Below, one piece after another: positions 7,662-16,415 of a DNA stretch of 64,000 nt. The stretch is from NCBI GenBank assembly GCA_027030245.1, contig JALVFE010000010.1, positions 1 to 64,000 of the forward strand. Direction: 5' to 3'. This stretch comes from Melioribacteraceae bacterium. GTDB taxonomy: Bacteria; Bacteroidota; Ignavibacteria; Ignavibacteriales; Melioribacteraceae. The notes below the pieces were generated by a model. That model saw only the letters and a list, made by a program, of their open reading frames with translations, was not told where the DNA came from and did no database searches. Position 1 is the stretch's first letter; the number at the start of each line of letters is the position of its first letter. The position numbers and the translations under genes are program-made.

Positions 7662-9125
7662 ATGAATAGTATGAAATTAACAATCATAGCCTTGATAACT
7701 ATTTCATTCGTAAATATTGATAATTACGCTCAGAGAAATATTTATAATACCGCAGATTATGTTCTTTCAAGTCCTACGAAGAATGAATTATATAAAATTA
7801 GTTTGGGGATGACCTCTCTAATCGACAGTATTATTGTTTATAAAAAATCTTCTGGATACAATGAAAAAATTTCAGTACAATACGATTCGAACAATAATAT
7901 AATATCTAAATTGAAACAAGAATGGGTTAATAATAAATGGGAGAATTTGAAACGATATTTGTATAAATATGACGAGAAAGGTTATAACATTGAATATCAA
8001 ATTGAAAATTGGGACAATAATGAGTGGATTAAAAATTTAAAGTTAACATTTTCTTACAATGTAAATGGTGATTTGATAACCAGATTATATGAAAAATGGG
8101 ATGAAACTAATTGGGTAAATTACTCCCGTGAAACTTATTCTTATGAAGATTCAATGTTAGTATCTTGGGTGAAAGAAAAATATGAGAACGATCAATGGGT
8201 TAATTTTTACCTTAGAACATATAATTATAACAATCAAAATTATATGAGTATGCAAATAGGAAAAAAGTGGGTTGGATCCAAATGGCTTAATGATTGGAAA
8301 ATTACGTATACATATGATGACATTGGAAATTTAACCGTATTTTTGTTAGAGGATTGGAATGATAGTTTATGGATTAATAAATCAAAGCAAACATATTCTT
8401 ATGACCAAAATAATAATCTTATACTTTTCTTATTTGAAGACTGGAATGGCGCTCTATGGGAATATAGTTATAAAGAGAGCTATTCATATAATCCCAACAA
8501 TAAAAAAACTATGTGGTTGAGAGAAATGTGGGATGGGAACCAATGGATTAATTATTGGCATGGGATTTATACTTATAATACCAATCAAAATTTAATAGAA
8601 TACTTATTTGAAAGTTGGGATGGTACTCAATGGGGAAATGGACAAAGAACAACTTATTCATACGATTCTTATGGTAATCTTATTTCATTTGTAGGAGAAA
8701 AATGGGATGGTTATAATTGGATTTCTTCCGATGTTTCGGTTTACGTTTCAGATTCTTTAGGGAATGAGTTTTATCTTTATGGCAATCAAGGTGATTTATA
8801 TTATCATACAATTACGGGCATAAATGAAATAGGTGAAAATAGAATATATTTTTCCTTATCCCAAAACTACCCAAACCCGTTTAATCCAACAACAACAATT
8901 AAGTACGCCATCCCTCAAACTGTAGGGTCAAAGCATGCTTTGACCCTACGATTAAAAGTCTACGACGTTTTGGGTAGAGAAGTAAAAACTTTGGTAAACA
9001 AAGAACAGGCGCCCGGAGAATACAAAGTAGATTTTAATGCCGGTGATTTACCCAGCGGAGTTTACTTGTACCGTCTTCAAGCAGGGGATAATGTAAAGGT
9101 AAGAAAGATGTTGCTGTTGAAGTAG
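7662..9125 (+). CDS. T9SS-sorted repeat protein with palindrome inserted in sorting domain
   Basis: The ATG at 7662 follows AAAGGAA and begins a signal peptide (MNSMKLTIIALITISFV...NYA). The middle of this 487-residue protein is about ten degenerate repeats built on YSYD..GNLI...EKWDG..W(V/I)N, reminiscent of YD-type repeats, probably an adhesin-like surface structure. The last ~85 residues are a type IX secretion sorting domain (SLSQNYPNPFNPTTTIKY ... LPSGVYLYRLQ ... KMLLLK). A perfect 28-bp palindrome at 8922-8949 lies in frame inside this domain and lengthens one strand-loop (about QTVGSKHALTLR). Export and surface attachment are inferred from the domain; the ligand is unknown. Confidence 0.85.
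   Translation: MNSMKLTIIALITISFVNIDNYAQRNIYNTADYVLSSPTKNELYKISLGMTSLIDSIIVYKKSSGYNEKISVQYDSNNNIISKLKQEWVNNKWENLKRYLYKYDEKGYNIEYQIENWDNNEWIKNLKLTFSYNVNGDLITRLYEKWDETNWVNYSRETYSYEDSMLVSWVKEKYENDQWVNFYLRTYNYNNQNYMSMQIGKKWVGSKWLNDWKITYTYDDIGNLTVFLLEDWNDSLWINKSKQTYSYDQNNNLILFLFEDWNGALWEYSYKESYSYNPNNKKTMWLREMWDGNQWINYWHGIYTYNTNQNLIEYLFESWDGTQWGNGQRTTYSYDSYGNLISFVGEKWDGYNWISSDVSVYVSDSLGNEFYLYGNQGDLYYHTITGINEIGENRIYFSLSQNYPNPFNPTTTIKYAIPQTVGSKHALTLRLKVYDVLGREVKTLVNKEQAPGEYKVDFNAGDLPSGVYLYRLQAGDNVKVRKMLLLK
8922..8949. repeat. Perfect 28-bp palindrome inside a coding sequence
   Basis: GTAGGGTCAAAGCA is followed directly by its exact reverse complement TGCTTTGACCCTAC. It belongs to the GTAGG(G)TCAA...TTGACC family of dispersed palindromes seen at 53428-54012 and 61695-61900. 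Here it keeps the frame open within the T9SS sorting domain. Confidence 0.85.
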
Positions 9126-9154
9126 ATTATTAAAGATTCGCTCAACCTTAAAAA

Positions 9155-9198
9155 TAAAACCCGCGGTCTGTTGTAATTTAACGGACCTGCGGGTTTTG
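9155..9198. terminator. Bidirectional terminator between convergent genes
   Basis: The stem AAAACCCGC-GGTC / GACC-TGCGGGTTTT, with A-rich and T-rich flanks, lies between the T9SS protein gene (plus) and the transglutaminase-like gene (minus). It can serve both. Confidence 0.8.
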
Positions 9199-9206
9199 TA
9201 TTTTTG

Positions 9207-10190
9207 CTAATTCAGATCTTTAAAACGGAATTCCGTTTGCACGTAGTCGAATTTGTTATCGTTTACCAAAACGTAAGGATAAATCAAGTAATTTGCCTTT
9301 TTTATTTTCCCGCCTGAAGTTCTAAGCGGAATATCCCTTCCGATGGTAAACGCCACGCGGTTGGGATCCAATTTACCGAAGTAAAATTCCCGTTTACGGG
9401 GATTCTTAAAGGCTTCCGAGGCATCTACCGGCACCCAGCCGTTTCCGGGCGAATAAAATTCCGCCCAGCAATGGTAACCGGAGATTTTCCCTTCGCCTTT
9501 CTTTTCGGGAATGGGAAAACCTATAACAAAACGGGAGGGGATTTGTTGCGCACGACTTAACCCAATAAACAATGAATGAAAATCCGTGCAGTTACCCGTA
9601 CGCGCATCACAAGCATATAGAACATCTCCGCGTCCCCAACCGGTAGTGCTTTTTTTATCATATACCATTGTATCAACTACATGCTCGAACAGTAATTTTG
9701 CTTTATCGATTTCCGTTAAAGTCGGGTTTTTAATAATTTGATCAGATTCTTCTTTAACAATTCCTTCGGTCGGCACTAAACTGTCGGGCATTAGAAAACG
9801 GTTTAATAAATTCGTATCCATCGAATATTTTTCTTCCGCTTCAAGAAATCTTTTTACATTAAATTTAACTGTTACGTTTAATGAATTGGGAATATCCTTT
9901 TGCAATGTGATATGTAGAAGTTTGTTTTGGTATTCCAGATCAGCTTCAATGCGATAATCCAAATCGGTTATTAATTTCATATCCGAAATGTTTTGTGAAT
10001 TATCGCTTTTGGGTAGGGGAATGAATATGTCAACATTTTCGGATGATTCGGGGAACTCCGGAATTTTCATTTCATAAGTGAACTCAAACTCTCTGGAATC
10101 TATTAAATTATTTCCGGGACTTTTTGCAAATATAATTGATAATACAATACCGGCAATTACAGCCGGTATTATAACGTTTCTTAATTTCAT
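9207..10190 (-). CDS. Membrane-anchored transglutaminase-like protein
   Basis: The ATG at 10190 is preferred to 10223 because AGGTAG sits just upstream of it, giving 327 residues. An N-terminal hydrophobic segment (VIIPAVIAGIVLSIIFA) is a signal anchor. The C-terminal half is a transglutaminase/protease-like fold with the expected triad: Cys201 in GNCTDFHSLF, His240 in GYHCWAEF and Asp256 in PVDASEA. Upstream lies a beta-rich domain of about 120 residues. Such proteins usually act in the periplasm as peptidases or cross-linkers; the substrate is unknown. It follows the His/Pro-rich secreted protein gene, 42 bp away on the same strand, so the two may be co-transcribed. Confidence 0.85.
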   Translation of the reverse strand: MKLRNVIIPAVIAGIVLSIIFAKSPGNNLIDSREFEFTYEMKIPEFPESSENVDIFIPLPKSDNSQNISDMKLITDLDYRIEADLEYQNKLLHITLQKDIPNSLNVTVKFNVKRFLEAEEKYSMDTNLLNRFLMPDSLVPTEGIVKEESDQIIKNPTLTEIDKAKLLFEHVVDTMVYDKKSTTGWGRGDVLYACDARTGNCTDFHSLFIGLSRAQQIPSRFVIGFPIPEKKGEGKISGYHCWAEFYSPGNGWVPVDASEAFKNPRKREFYFGKLDPNRVAFTIGRDIPLRTSGGKIKKANYLIYPYVLVNDNKFDYVQTEFRFKDLN

Positions 10191-10231
10191 ACTTTGTACT
10201 ACCTTTTTAACATTAATAAACAATAAAGGAA

Positions 10232-10840
10232 TTAATTATCTTCAACTTTTTTGGTTTTCCAAACACCGTCTTCTTCGTACCAAGTATATCTTGGGTTACC
10301 GTTATCTTTGTGAACGATTGTACGGGTTGCTTTCAAGTCGTCTTTCGTTGCTCCTTGCATAAAAATATCGATATCGTATGTATTACCGTCATCAGCTTTG
10401 AAATCCGCACAAACGAAAAATTCGTTGTCGCCGAGATTTGCTAATCTTTCTTTGTGAATCTTAACCAACTTACATTTCAATGTTTTGTTGTGTTCGGTAT
10501 CTTCAACAACAAAGAAGCCTTCGGAATCTTTCGATTGTTCTGCGATGTATACTTCAACCGCATCGGCAAATTCTTCAATTGTCAAATGAGCTTTTTTATG
10601 CTCAGTAGGATGTTCCGGATGCTCGGCTGTTTCTTTAGCAGGGTGCTCTTTCGCTTTTTCCATTTTTGCCGGATGTTCTTTTGGGTGTTCGGTCGGATGC
10701 TCCGTAGGGTGCTCGTTTTTGGTTTTCTCTACTTTCTTTTTAGTAGGATGTTCCGTCGGATGTTCTTGCGCTAATGCGTTTGAATAAAATCCGACTACAG
10801 TTAATACTAACAAATATATCATTATTTTAGATACTCTCAT
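10232..10840 (-). CDS. Secreted protein with EHP(T/A/K) repeats
   Basis: A signal peptide (IMIYLLVLTVVGFYSNALA) precedes a low-complexity region at about residues 26-85. That region has about a dozen Glu-His-Pro tripeptides, several as EHPTEHPT pairs, mixed with Lys. The C-terminal ~115 residues look like a compact globular domain (HLTIEEFADAVEVYIAEQ ... YTWYEEDGVWKTKKVED). The repeated histidines could bind metal such as zinc, copper or nickel, but nothing else in the sequence proves this. A strong Shine-Dalgarno (AAGGAGG) precedes the start. I know no named family. Confidence 0.75.
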   Translation of the reverse strand: MRVSKIMIYLLVLTVVGFYSNALAQEHPTEHPTKKKVEKTKNEHPTEHPTEHPKEHPAKMEKAKEHPAKETAEHPEHPTEHKKAHLTIEEFADAVEVYIAEQSKDSEGFFVVEDTEHNKTLKCKLVKIHKERLANLGDNEFFVCADFKADDGNTYDIDIFMQGATKDDLKATRTIVHKDNGNPRYTWYEEDGVWKTKKVEDN

Positions 10841-11037
10841 GGTACCTCCTTAAGTTAAATAAATGAATTAAGATTATTGATAAAAAGAGATGAAATCTTA
10901 TTTTTTTAATAATAGTATTTTTTTCTTCTTATCACAAATAAATTTTGGTGCATTAATTTTTCCACAAAAATTAACAGCGGAATAAACAATTGATGTTAGG
11001 TAGATTAAAACGGGAGAAAAAATTTATGGAAACTTAC

Positions 11038-11064
11038 AAAAAAGCTCCGGTTAAGGAGCTTTTG
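11038..11064 (-). terminator. Terminator of the cold-shock gene
   Basis: The hairpin AAGCTCC-GGTTAA-GGAGCTT, with a T-rich tail on the minus strand, starts about 20 bp after the cspA-like stop codon. Confidence 0.75.
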
Positions 11065-11082
11065 TCAAACAGATTATTATCG

Positions 11083-11295
11083 TTATTGAATAACTTCTAC
11101 TTCTGTGGCTTGCGGACCTTTTTGTCCTTGACCTTCAACAAAAGTTACTTTTTGACCTTCTTCAAGGGTTTTATAGCCATCGGCAATAATTGATTGGAAA
11201 TGTACAAATACGTCATCTCCGTTTTCTTGTTCGATGAAACCATAACCTTTTGAACTGTTAAACCATTTTACAGTTCCTTCTTTGCGCTCTGCCAT
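11083..11295 (-). CDS. Cold-shock protein, CspA family
   Basis: A 70-residue single cold-shock (OB-fold) domain, the usual family length. RNP1 (KGYGFIEQ) and RNP2 (DVFVHFQSI) are intact, as are the GTVKWFN start and EGQKVTF strand. It binds single-stranded RNA and DNA and acts as an RNA chaperone. The gene stands alone with a strong Shine-Dalgarno (AGGAG) and its own terminator. A long gene-free stretch upstream leaves room for the extended 5' leader typical of these genes. Confidence 0.96.
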   Translation of the reverse strand: MAERKEGTVKWFNSSKGYGFIEQENGDDVFVHFQSIIADGYKTLEEGQKVTFVEGQGQKGPQATEVEVIQ

Positions 11296-11739
11296 TTTAC
11301 AGATACTCCTATAAATAAAAAAAATAAAAAATTGAACAGAGACAAAACAACTTGTAGAAAAACTTCTGCACTGCTTTTAATACACTGAACAATTTGTACA
11401 ATTAAATAATTCCTTATAAAAAGGAACGACTCAATATAGAGATAAAATTTAGGAAAACCTAATTATTTAATTTTTAATTTGTAAAAAATAAAAATTCAGG
11501 ATTTAGCCGGCTCTCGGTGAAAACCTGATCGTCAAGTATTAATTTTTTTTGATTCTGTTAAGCGGAAAACGGTCGATTATTTTGATGTGCCGTAATCATA
11601 ATGCTTTATAATAAATAGTCCGGTTTAAATAGCCAATTTTGTTACATCCGAATTGTACGTTTTTTGATAAACAAAATGTTAATAAAAATTTATTTTTACG
11701 TCGCATTTTTAAGTAATAGTTGGAGGTTGGATTACCAAT
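11296..11739. other. Gene-free stretch upstream of the cold-shock gene
   Basis: AT-rich. On the minus strand, TCAGG at 11528-11524 pairs with CCTGA at 11500-11496 around a loop containing GCCGGC, followed by T-rich DNA. This could be a terminator of a short transcript or a leader structure. No gene is seen. Confidence 0.35.
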
Positions 11740-11802
11740 ATGTTACAAAAGCTGTTGTATACTTTTATATTAATTTTGGCAACCGCATATCTCTTCATTT
11801 AA
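11740..11802 (+). CDS. Candidate 20-residue hydrophobic peptide
   Basis: An ATG preceded at 13 nt by GGAGG opens a 20-codon frame encoding a single hydrophobic helix (LLYTFILILATAYLFI). A strong hairpin terminator follows at 11828. The layout (Shine-Dalgarno, membrane peptide, terminator) fits a small membrane protein. The frame is short enough to arise by chance. Confidence 0.3.
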   Translation: MLQKLLYTFILILATAYLFI

Positions 11803-11827
11803 TTTGTAGTGAGTAACCTTTAAAATT

Positions 11828-11866
11828 AAAAAACCCTCTCCGGAAATTCCGGAGAGGGTTTTTTTA
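11828..11866. terminator. Strong bidirectional terminator
   Basis: AACCCTCTCCGGA-AAT-TCCGGAGAGGGTT with A and T runs on both sides. On the minus strand it closes the lipoprotein gene; on the plus strand it would close the small frame at 11740. Confidence 0.85.
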
Positions 11867-11887
11867 TAGGTCAACAACAATTAAATT

Positions 11888-12787
11888 TTATAACGGAATA
11901 GGAGTGGGAAATTCAAAATCGGCGCCGAATTCCCAGTTTTCGAGGGACGGCAAATTATAAATTTCATAGAAATTAGGTATTTCTATTCCGTAAGTTTGAA
12001 CTAATTGTCCGTTTCTGTAAACTTCAACAAGACCGAATCTGGAATTGTTAAATCTGAACATCATTGTATAGAAAGCATCGTCGGTGCTGTTATAGTTATT
12101 TACATAAACCATTACATTTCCAGTAATAGCAAAATCGTTAGCAATGTAATCATATCTGAATTCGATATCATTCAATACTAATTCGAATTTGTAATGCAGT
12201 TCGGTATCTTGACCGTTCATAACTCCAGCCCATCTTCTTTCGAAGCTGCCTTCACCGTTAATTATTGAAGGATTGGCGGTCAACGGAGTTACGTTTCCGT
12301 CATAATCGTACCAAACTTCATCGCCGTAAGGTTCGCCGTTAACAAAACCGAAAGCGATATGTGCGTCGAGATACATTCTCATGTATTCTGCACCTTCCGG
12401 ATTTCTTTGAACATTTTTTGAACCGTCTTGAAATTGGATTTTAGCTAAATATTCTGCCGTATAAGCATCTGTTTGGCCGAAAGGCGATTTATCAATTTCA
12501 CCTCTCCAAGTATGCCAACCTGCAAAATAGTAATAATCTCTGCTATCGTTTGCTTTTCCCAATGCTGAATCGGGAAGTTTTGTGTATCCCGCCATCGATT
12601 CGGTAATTTGTTTTACCGTTTCGTTTATCATGGCTTGGGACTGGTCTTTTGCTTCTTGCAATGTCGGATTGTAAACCTGTTTTTGCATTTCTTTAGCAGG
12701 TTCGGTGGTGTTTGTACAAGAAGTAAAGATAAAACCAAGAAGTAATAATGAACTCAAAATGAGTTTCAATTTTCTTGTTTTATTCAT
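11888..12787 (-). CDS. Predicted lipoprotein, function unknown
   Basis: The N-terminus is a lipoprotein signal peptide with lipobox LGFIFTSC, so Cys24 would be lipidated. The remaining ~275 residues are polar and rich in aromatic residues (YYYFAGWHTWRGE, EVWYDYDGNVTPL), without a motif I recognise. The start has a good Shine-Dalgarno (AAGGAGC). It lies downstream of a TonB-dependent receptor on the same strand, 175 bp away, so it might be a partner outer-membrane lipoprotein. Only proximity supports that. Confidence 0.75.
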   Translation of the reverse strand: MNKTRKLKLILSSLLLLGFIFTSCTNTTEPAKEMQKQVYNPTLQEAKDQSQAMINETVKQITESMAGYTKLPDSALGKANDSRDYYYFAGWHTWRGEIDKSPFGQTDAYTAEYLAKIQFQDGSKNVQRNPEGAEYMRMYLDAHIAFGFVNGEPYGDEVWYDYDGNVTPLTANPSIINGEGSFERRWAGVMNGQDTELHYKFELVLNDIEFRYDYIANDFAITGNVMVYVNNYNSTDDAFYTMMFRFNNSRFGLVEVYRNGQLVQTYGIEIPNFYEIYNLPSLENWEFGADFEFPTPIPL

Positions 12788-12962
12788 AAAGTTGCTCCTT
12801 AAATTGTTGTTTGTTCTTTTTGTTGATTATCACAAATTCTTTTTTCTAACCCGGCTACAATTTTTTTGTAACTCATGGGCAATATAATGGAGCAAATTTC
12901 CGAATTTGTGATATCGATCAACATTGAGAACAAAGCATTCTCAAATATGATCACTCCCACAA

Positions 12963-15395
12963 TTAAAACAGAACTCTTATTCCGAAAGACGGAATAATAG
13001 GCCACAAAAGTACTTTTTCGGTCTTAGGTGTACCGACCGGTGTAAACTTATATTCGTAACCTTGAATATTTTCGAAATTGGTAAAGTTACTTATATCAAT
13101 GAACGTGAACAAAGAAAAGCTATTGAATTTGAATTTCTTACTTACTCTGAAATCCAACCTTTTGTAAGCAGGTAAGTAGGCGGAATTTTTATCTTTTTTG
13201 ACCCAAGTCCAATCGCCTTTAATATCATTATAAACCGCTTCTCTGGGAGTATATACATAACCGCTGCCATAGAAAAATCTGGTGCCTATTTCCCAGCCTT
13301 TTCCCAAATTAAAATTAAGTACTGTTGCCAAAGTGTGCGTTTGATCGGTAAATCTCGGGTATTCACCGATATTGTCGTTTAATAAATCTTCTTTTGCAAC
13401 CAAATAACTGTAGCTAATCCAGAAATAGAGTCTGGGCAAAATTATAGTAGAGAAAAAATCCACGCCTTTGGAAAACCCTACGGCATCGTTTTCTCTCGAA
13501 TACGCCAAACGGTCGAATGCGGAAAAATACGATGAAATAAGGTTGCTGTATTGTTTGTAATAACCTTCAATTCTGAATGTTATTGAAGAACTTCCTTCTT
13601 TGTCCAACGGGATAAATTGTTCTAAACCAAGTATATAATGAGTTGCTTTTTGTGCTTTTGTATTGGAATCGGCAACAAAAGTGTATTTTAATTGATTATA
13701 CGTCGGCGATTGATAATAATGCCCCCAAGCCGCCCGTATTGTTGTTCCGAAATCTGTTTTATATGATAAACCGATACGCGGACTGATATTTAAATCATTG
13801 TTAATGTTATAATAATCAACTCTGCCACCGACGTTTATCAAAAAATTGTCTGTGATTTGAAAAATATTTTCAACGTATCCCGCCATTTTATATGCGGAAA
13901 CGTTAATGGTATCGCTTTCCAGGTCGTCATCGTATCTTATTTTTTGTTTGTAGGTCGTATCCGGATAATGGGTTGTGTTATTAACTTCGTCTATTATTCT
14001 CATGTCTTTTGTTTTTTGATCGAACGTTAAATCCCTGAACACAAACCCGGTTTTTATTTCGTAATAATCAGAAAGCAAACTTTCGAACGCAATTTTACCT
14101 TCCAATGTTTTTATTCTAAGATGATCTTTTATCTCCCGCCGGTTATCTATGTGTTTAAAATATTCCTTCGTATCGGTGGAGATAAGCTGTTTATAGTTAG
14201 ATTCGGTAAATCTGTTTTCTTCATCGGTTTGATCGTAGTACGATAATCTTAAATTCAAAATAGATTTACCCGAAAGCACGTTTTTGCTTTGTATATCGAA
14301 CAGATTAGTAAAATATTCGGCGTTATTGTCTTCATTCGATTTTAGGTTTTCTTTGAAAAAAGCACTTTCGCCCTTAAAAGTTCCCAAGCGCGGTTGGTAA
14401 GATTTCGTTTTTTGGGGATCGTAAACAAAATCATCTCCCGAATGAATAAATTCCATCAGAATCTTGTTCTTTGGAGATAAATTGTACGAAAATACTCCTT
14501 GCACATCATAAAAAGAAGGCTTTGCAAGAGTTATATCTTCGTAGGAAAGTAAAGACAAAACATACTCCAAATAACTTTTCCGCGCGCCCAAAATAAACGA
14601 ACCTTTATCCGAGACCGGTCCTTCAATAAATGCATCGAGATAAGCGAGGCTTAAAGTGGCAGCTCCGGTATATTTTTTCCGGTTTCCTTCACGGTATTCA
14701 ATGTTTAATACGGAACTCATTTTATCGCCGTAACGTGCGCTAAAACCTCCGGTGGAAAGATCAACTTTTTTTATCAAGTCGACATTAAAAATTCCCACGC
14801 TGGCATTTGCGGCTTCTTTAATATGATAAGGTTGATAAACTTGCGCGCCGTTAACTAAAACGAGATTCTCGTCTTTATTACCGCCCCGAACGTTAAACTC
14901 CGCGCTGAATTCATTGTCGGATGAGATTCCCGGTAGCGCTTGAACGGAACGCATAACATCCGGCATGGAAGGTGAAATTTCCGTGATTCTTTCGCTTTGA
15001 ATCGAAAGGTTGCTGATTCCTACATCTTTACCTTTCTCCGTCTTTGCGTAAACCGTTACTTCTTGCAGAAGTAAATCGGTTGAAAATAGTTTTACAAGCA
15101 AGAAATCTTTTAAGCTTTCGCGGGGAAGTGTAATTTTTTCGGTTTTATATCCGACAAAACTAACGGTTATCTTTTGCTCTGTTTCGGGTACGGTTATCTG
15201 AAATCTGCCGTTCAAATCGGTGGAAGTACCGGTACCCAGATCATCGAAAAATATATTTGCAAACGGGAGGGGTTCGTAGGTTGAACCGTCTACTACTTTT
15301 CCTCTAATGGTAACCTGAGAAAACAGATTGGAAAATGATATGATTACTAAAATGAAAGTCAATATAAATTTCGGGGTTCGTTTCATAAATTTCAA
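12963..15395 (-). CDS. TonB-dependent outer-membrane receptor
   Basis: An 810-residue protein. A signal peptide (about 1-26, ending NLFS) leads into a carboxypeptidase-regulatory-like beta-sandwich (VTIRGKVVDGSTYEPLPFANIFF..GTGTSTDLNGRF). The plug domain is at about 125-240 (MPDVMRSVQALPGISSDNEFSAEFNVRGG). A 22-strand-type barrel follows and ends with an aromatic-rich C-terminus (FGIRVLF), the usual outer-membrane assembly signal. It imports a bulky or scarce nutrient using energy from TonB. The plug with FNVRGGNKDENLVLVNG resembles receptors common in this phylum, whose ligands are mostly unknown. A tonB gene is divergent at 15691. Confidence 0.92.
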   Translation of the reverse strand: MKFMKRTPKFILTFILVIISFSNLFSQVTIRGKVVDGSTYEPLPFANIFFDDLGTGTSTDLNGRFQITVPETEQKITVSFVGYKTEKITLPRESLKDFLLVKLFSTDLLLQEVTVYAKTEKGKDVGISNLSIQSERITEISPSMPDVMRSVQALPGISSDNEFSAEFNVRGGNKDENLVLVNGAQVYQPYHIKEAANASVGIFNVDLIKKVDLSTGGFSARYGDKMSSVLNIEYREGNRKKYTGAATLSLAYLDAFIEGPVSDKGSFILGARKSYLEYVLSLLSYEDITLAKPSFYDVQGVFSYNLSPKNKILMEFIHSGDDFVYDPQKTKSYQPRLGTFKGESAFFKENLKSNEDNNAEYFTNLFDIQSKNVLSGKSILNLRLSYYDQTDEENRFTESNYKQLISTDTKEYFKHIDNRREIKDHLRIKTLEGKIAFESLLSDYYEIKTGFVFRDLTFDQKTKDMRIIDEVNNTTHYPDTTYKQKIRYDDDLESDTINVSAYKMAGYVENIFQITDNFLINVGGRVDYYNINNDLNISPRIGLSYKTDFGTTIRAAWGHYYQSPTYNQLKYTFVADSNTKAQKATHYILGLEQFIPLDKEGSSSITFRIEGYYKQYSNLISSYFSAFDRLAYSRENDAVGFSKGVDFFSTIILPRLYFWISYSYLVAKEDLLNDNIGEYPRFTDQTHTLATVLNFNLGKGWEIGTRFFYGSGYVYTPREAVYNDIKGDWTWVKKDKNSAYLPAYKRLDFRVSKKFKFNSFSLFTFIDISNFTNFENIQGYEYKFTPVGTPKTEKVLLWPIIPSFGIRVLF

Positions 15396-15690
15396 CTCGT
15401 TATAGTTATTGAACGCAACCTCTAATTAAAAAAAGAAATATTTTGCTTTTGTGTCTCAGGTCAAGAAGTAAAAAGAACGCTTTAGAAGTAAATTAAAAGA
15501 TTAATATATCCAAAAATATATCCAATACGTAAACTTATGGAATAATTTTTTAAACGCAAGTTTAAACAAAGTTTTAATTTTCTCGGTTGAGTATTTTTCG
15601 CGCCGAAAAAGAAATATTCGTGTTTATTCGGAGCAACAAATGGGCTTTTGTACTGTATAAAAAGTGGAAAAAATTCAAGAAAATGAGTCA

Positions 15691-16395
15691 ATGCGGTATT
15701 TCCGGATGACCCGGGAGGAAGCCATGAGACTCAGAAAAAACCCGAAAGTTGATTTACGAAGAAAATACCTGCGTAACGTTGAAATCGGAATAATATTAGC
15801 GCTTTCTTTAACGATTTTGGCATTCAAATATTTTCCTCATGTAAAGTTCGAGAAACCGAAAATAGAAGCTCCTCAAGAATTAGTGAAGGTTGAAGATGTA
15901 ATACAAACAAAACAAGAAGCCCAGTTACCGCCTCCGCCTAAACCCCCGATTCCGATAGAGGCTCCTGTTGAAGATATTTTGGAAGATGTTGAAATCGAAT
16001 CTACAGAATTAATCGTAAACGAGAAAGTAAATACTCCACCGCCTCCGCCACCGCCAAAAGAAGAAAAGGAAGAGGAAACTCAACCGACATTTTTCGTAGT
16101 TGTGGAAGAAATGCCGGAACCGATAGGCGGAATTGAGGGAATACAAAAAAGAATCAAATATCCCGAAATTGCAAAACGGGCCGGAGTAACCGGAAGGGTT
16201 TACGTTAAAGCGTATGTTGATGAAAACGGAAACGTGGCAAAAGTAGAATTAATTAAAGGAATAGGCGCGGGATGCGATGAAGCCGCAATGAAAGCCGTTA
16301 AGGAAACAAAATTCAAACCGGGAAAACAAAGGGGCAAACCCGTGAAAGTTCAAGTAATAATTCCGGTTTATTTCAAATTAAGGGAAAATGTTTAA
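15691..16395 (+). CDS. tonB: TonB family energy transducer
   Basis: A short cytoplasmic N-terminus (MRYFRMTREEAMRLRKNP) precedes one membrane helix (VEIGIILALSLTILAFKYF). A Pro/Glu-rich periplasm-spanning linker follows with poly-Pro runs (PPPPKPPIP, PPPPPPPKEEKEEE). The C-terminal TonB domain has the typical YPEIAKRAGVTGRVYVKAYVDENG. It couples inner-membrane proton motive force to outer-membrane receptors. I chose the ATG at 15691 because related proteins begin here; a GTG at 15664 would add nine residues, and neither has a strong Shine-Dalgarno. It is divergent from a TonB-dependent receptor, a natural pair. Confidence 0.9.
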   Translation: MRYFRMTREEAMRLRKNPKVDLRRKYLRNVEIGIILALSLTILAFKYFPHVKFEKPKIEAPQELVKVEDVIQTKQEAQLPPPPKPPIPIEAPVEDILEDVEIESTELIVNEKVNTPPPPPPPKEEKEEETQPTFFVVVEEMPEPIGGIEGIQKRIKYPEIAKRAGVTGRVYVKAYVDENGNVAKVELIKGIGAGCDEAAMKAVKETKFKPGKQRGKPVKVQVIIPVYFKLRENV

Positions 16396-16415
16396 CAAAA
16401 GCGGAGAAAATTAAT

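Noticed and set aside
10454-10774. Frame antisense to the EHP-repeat gene
   Set aside because: Its Phe/Arg/Met-rich repeats are the complement of the EHP repeats; the sense strand has a signal peptide and a Shine-Dalgarno.
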